DNA of 43,198 nt from an uncultured Bacteroidales bacterium (lineage in GTDB: Bacteria; Bacteroidota; Bacteroidia; Bacteroidales; Paludibacteraceae): positions 1-43,198 of the forward strand of contig CAMNCW010000031.1 of the NCBI GenBank assembly GCA_946534715.1, read 5' to 3'. The notes under the pieces were generated by a model. It had not been told where the DNA came from and did no database searches. It was given only the letters and a program-made list of their open reading frames with translations. Positions 41,612 to 43,198 of this stretch are shown here, one piece after another. The stretch's first letter is position 1. Each line of letters opens with the position of its first letter. Made by a program: the position numbers and the translations under genes.

Positions 41612-43198
41612 TTATTTTTCTTTTGTTGAACCGTAGCCGTAACCATAGCCATAACCATAACCTGCCCGTACGTTCGGAACAGCGTTCAAAACACAAGCTA
41701 CGTTGTGCATCCGTTTTTGGTCTATCACGTCATTGAGATATTCCAACATCTCATACGGCGTGTATTTGTAGCGGCTTACAAAGATAGTGGCATCTGCTAC
41801 TCGGTCCAGCAAGTACGTATCGCTGACCAACGCTACCGGAGCCGAGTCCACAATGATGTAATCATAGCGTTTGCGCAGTTCCGCAAAGAGCTCGTCCACA
41901 CGCTCTGTCTGGAGCAACTCGGACGGGTTCGGAGGAATAGTGCCGCAAGGCAGAATATCCAGATTCTTGTGTTCTCCGCTCGGTACGATAATATCATCCA
42001 TTTCTACGGTCGGCTCTGCCAGGTAATCTGTCAGATGACCTTTGGTTTTCAAGTCAAAGTACACCGACAACATCGGTTTGCGGATATCCAGACCGACCAA
42101 CGCCACTTTCTTGCCTAAGATTGCGAGGGAAAGCGCCAGATTGCTGGCTACATAGGATTTACCGTCACCGTTGATGCAGGAGGTTACTAAAATAACCGGT
42201 GATTTCTTGTCCGAAGGAAGAATGAATCGCAGGTTGGTTCGGATCAGACGGAACAACTCTGCCGAAACGGTGGATTCGCCCTCGTGGATAGCAATATGTG
42301 TGTTGCGTGAGTTTTGTACCAATTGACCGAGCAGCGGCGCATGAATGCGTTTCTCGTAATCCTTCACATCGTCAATTTTATTGTTGAATAGGATATAGAC
42401 GTACAGTAAACCGGCGGGGAACATGAGACCCAAAACAAAACAGATGAAGAGCAGTTTCAGCAGTTTCGGTTTGCCGCTCAGTACGTCCATTTGAGGCATG
42501 TCAACAATCTTTGCCGGCAGAGAGGTGGCGGCTAACATCAGGGCGTTCTCCTCACGTTTCTGGTAGAGGTAGAGGTAGAGACGCTCTTTTATCTGTTGAT
42601 CGCGCACAACGCGCACATACTCGCGCTGTTGTTCCGGTGCATCCTGGATCTGGCGGTTGAACTTCGTGTCCTGCATCTGAAGGTTGCGCTGACGGATCTT
42701 CAAACTCTCGCGCACCGAACCGATGGTGGCGATGATGTTCTGGCGCATGGAGGTTAACTGCAAATTGAGTTGCTCAATTACCGGGTTGTCCTCTGTCGCG
42801 GTACGCATGATACGCATTCTCTGCAACTGTAAAGCATTGTATTCGGACAAACTGGATGCCAGCGAAGGATCCTCAATGCCGATATTGGACGGAATGAGAT
42901 TGTTGCGTTTGGTGTCGTCGCGAAGGAAATCTTGAATGTAATCCACCAGACTCAACTGCGTCTCGATTTCCGCGATGGCTTTTTGTTCCGTACTGCTGGC
43001 TTGAAGGAACAGTTTGGCTTGCTCGTCAAGATTTGCAATCTTATTCTTCTCCATGTATTCGGCTACTACATCTTCCGCTTCGCTCAGTTCGGCGGTTATG
43101 ATGGCAAGACGCTCCTCGATAAAGGAAGCGGTGTTGGTCGCAATCGTGTTTTTATCTACTACGGCATTCATGTTGTATTGCTCTATCAGCTGATACAG
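41612..43198 (-). CDS. Capsule/exopolysaccharide tyrosine autokinase (Wzc-like), 5' end missing
   Basis: The frame is open to the window edge: upstream of the first visible ATG (43171) nine more codons read LYQLIEQYN, so the true start is beyond 43198. At least 528 residues are visible. They comprise the periplasmic coiled-coil (ERLAIITAELSEAEDVVAEY), the second membrane segment (LLFICFVLGLMFPAGLLYVY) and the cytoplasmic BY-kinase: Walker A SCINGDGKSYVASNLA, Walker A' LVGLDIRKP, Walker B YDYIIVDSAP. The tail AGYGYGYGYGYGSTKEK is the tyrosine cluster for autophosphorylation. It controls polysaccharide chain length and export together with an outer-membrane Wza-type protein, not in this window. 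topB follows it. Confidence 0.93.
   Translation of the reverse strand: MYQLIEQYNMNAVVDKNTIATNTASFIEERLAIITAELSEAEDVVAEYMEKNKIANLDEQAKLFLQASSTEQKAIAEIETQLSLVDYIQDFLRDDTKRNNLIPSNIGIEDPSLASSLSEYNALQLQRMRIMRTATEDNPVIEQLNLQLTSMRQNIIATIGSVRESLKIRQRNLQMQDTKFNRQIQDAPEQQREYVRVVRDQQIKERLYLYLYQKREENALMLAATSLPAKIVDMPQMDVLSGKPKLLKLLFICFVLGLMFPAGLLYVYILFNNKIDDVKDYEKRIHAPLLGQLVQNSRNTHIAIHEGESTVSAELFRLIRTNLRFILPSDKKSPVILVTSCINGDGKSYVASNLALSLAILGKKVALVGLDIRKPMLSVYFDLKTKGHLTDYLAEPTVEMDDIIVPSGEHKNLDILPCGTIPPNPSELLQTERVDELFAELRKRYDYIIVDSAPVALVSDTYLLDRVADATIFVSRYKYTPYEMLEYLNDVIDQKRMHNVACVLNAVPNVRAGYGYGYGYGYGSTKEK

Noticed and set aside
41612..43171. Complete kinase gene starting at 43171
   Set aside because: The frame continues upstream to the window edge with family-typical residues (LYQLIEQYN), so the ATG at 43171 is internal.

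Overview
The window comes from a member of the Bacteroidales, probably an animal gut commensal. The evidence is a SusC/SusD pair with pectin-degrading enzymes, many promoters of the Bacteroidetes type (TTTG about 20 bases before TAnnTTTG, e.g. 15420-15451, 23901-23932, 26936-26967), few Shine-Dalgarno sequences, and lineage-specific families such as DUF4924. I could not run searches; names rest on motifs read by eye.

Region 1 (1-2400) is a fragment of a mobile or prophage-like segment: small unrecognised proteins and an HNH endonuclease, all on the minus strand, separated by hairpins, short repeats and phased A-tracts. Region 2 (2400-17200) is a defence island. On the minus strand, in transcription order, it holds a WYL regulator (14291-15295), a RecF/OLD-like ATPase with an IF-2-like N-terminal domain (12416-14215), a tightly coupled partner with an HDR motif (11458-12414), and a type I restriction-modification locus hsdM-hsdS-(DUF4062/ATP-binding gene)-hsdR followed by an orphan gene. 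A second ATPase plus TOPRIM pair (15476-17177) is transcribed divergently. Two near-identical 39-base promoter-proximal elements lie upstream of the ATPase and of hsdM, and a palindrome overlaps the WYL promoter, suggesting shared control. The ATPase/HDR-protein pair is my best candidate for an undescribed system.

Region 3 (17300-23900) holds repair and housekeeping genes: a GNAT protein, Ogt, a DUF1294 membrane protein and a Nudix hydrolase (minus); a histidine-decarboxylase-like enzyme with a signal peptide (plus); a deletion relic resembling the glutamate symporter GltS; a prolyl-tRNA editing protein, a CPA2 antiporter and a helix-hairpin-helix protein (minus); and a receiver-less winged-helix regulator (plus).

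Region 4 (23900-29650) is core genome on the plus strand: tRNA-Gln, rplY, pth, an S4-domain protein, a DUF4924 protein, nth, recA and a COG2509 FAD-dependent dehydrogenase. The last carries three repeat-like segments inside its reading frame, two of them resembling intergenic repeats nearby.

Region 5 (29700-39530) is a pectin utilisation locus: a GH28 polygalacturonase (plus), and on the minus strand susC, susD, a PL1-like pectate lyase lipoprotein and a secreted protein with a sorting-type C-terminus. The enzymes would cut homogalacturonan outside or in the periplasm, and SusCD would import the oligosaccharides. No regulator of the locus is present. Region 6 (39648-43198) holds topB and the 3' part of a capsule-type tyrosine autokinase, truncated by the window edge.
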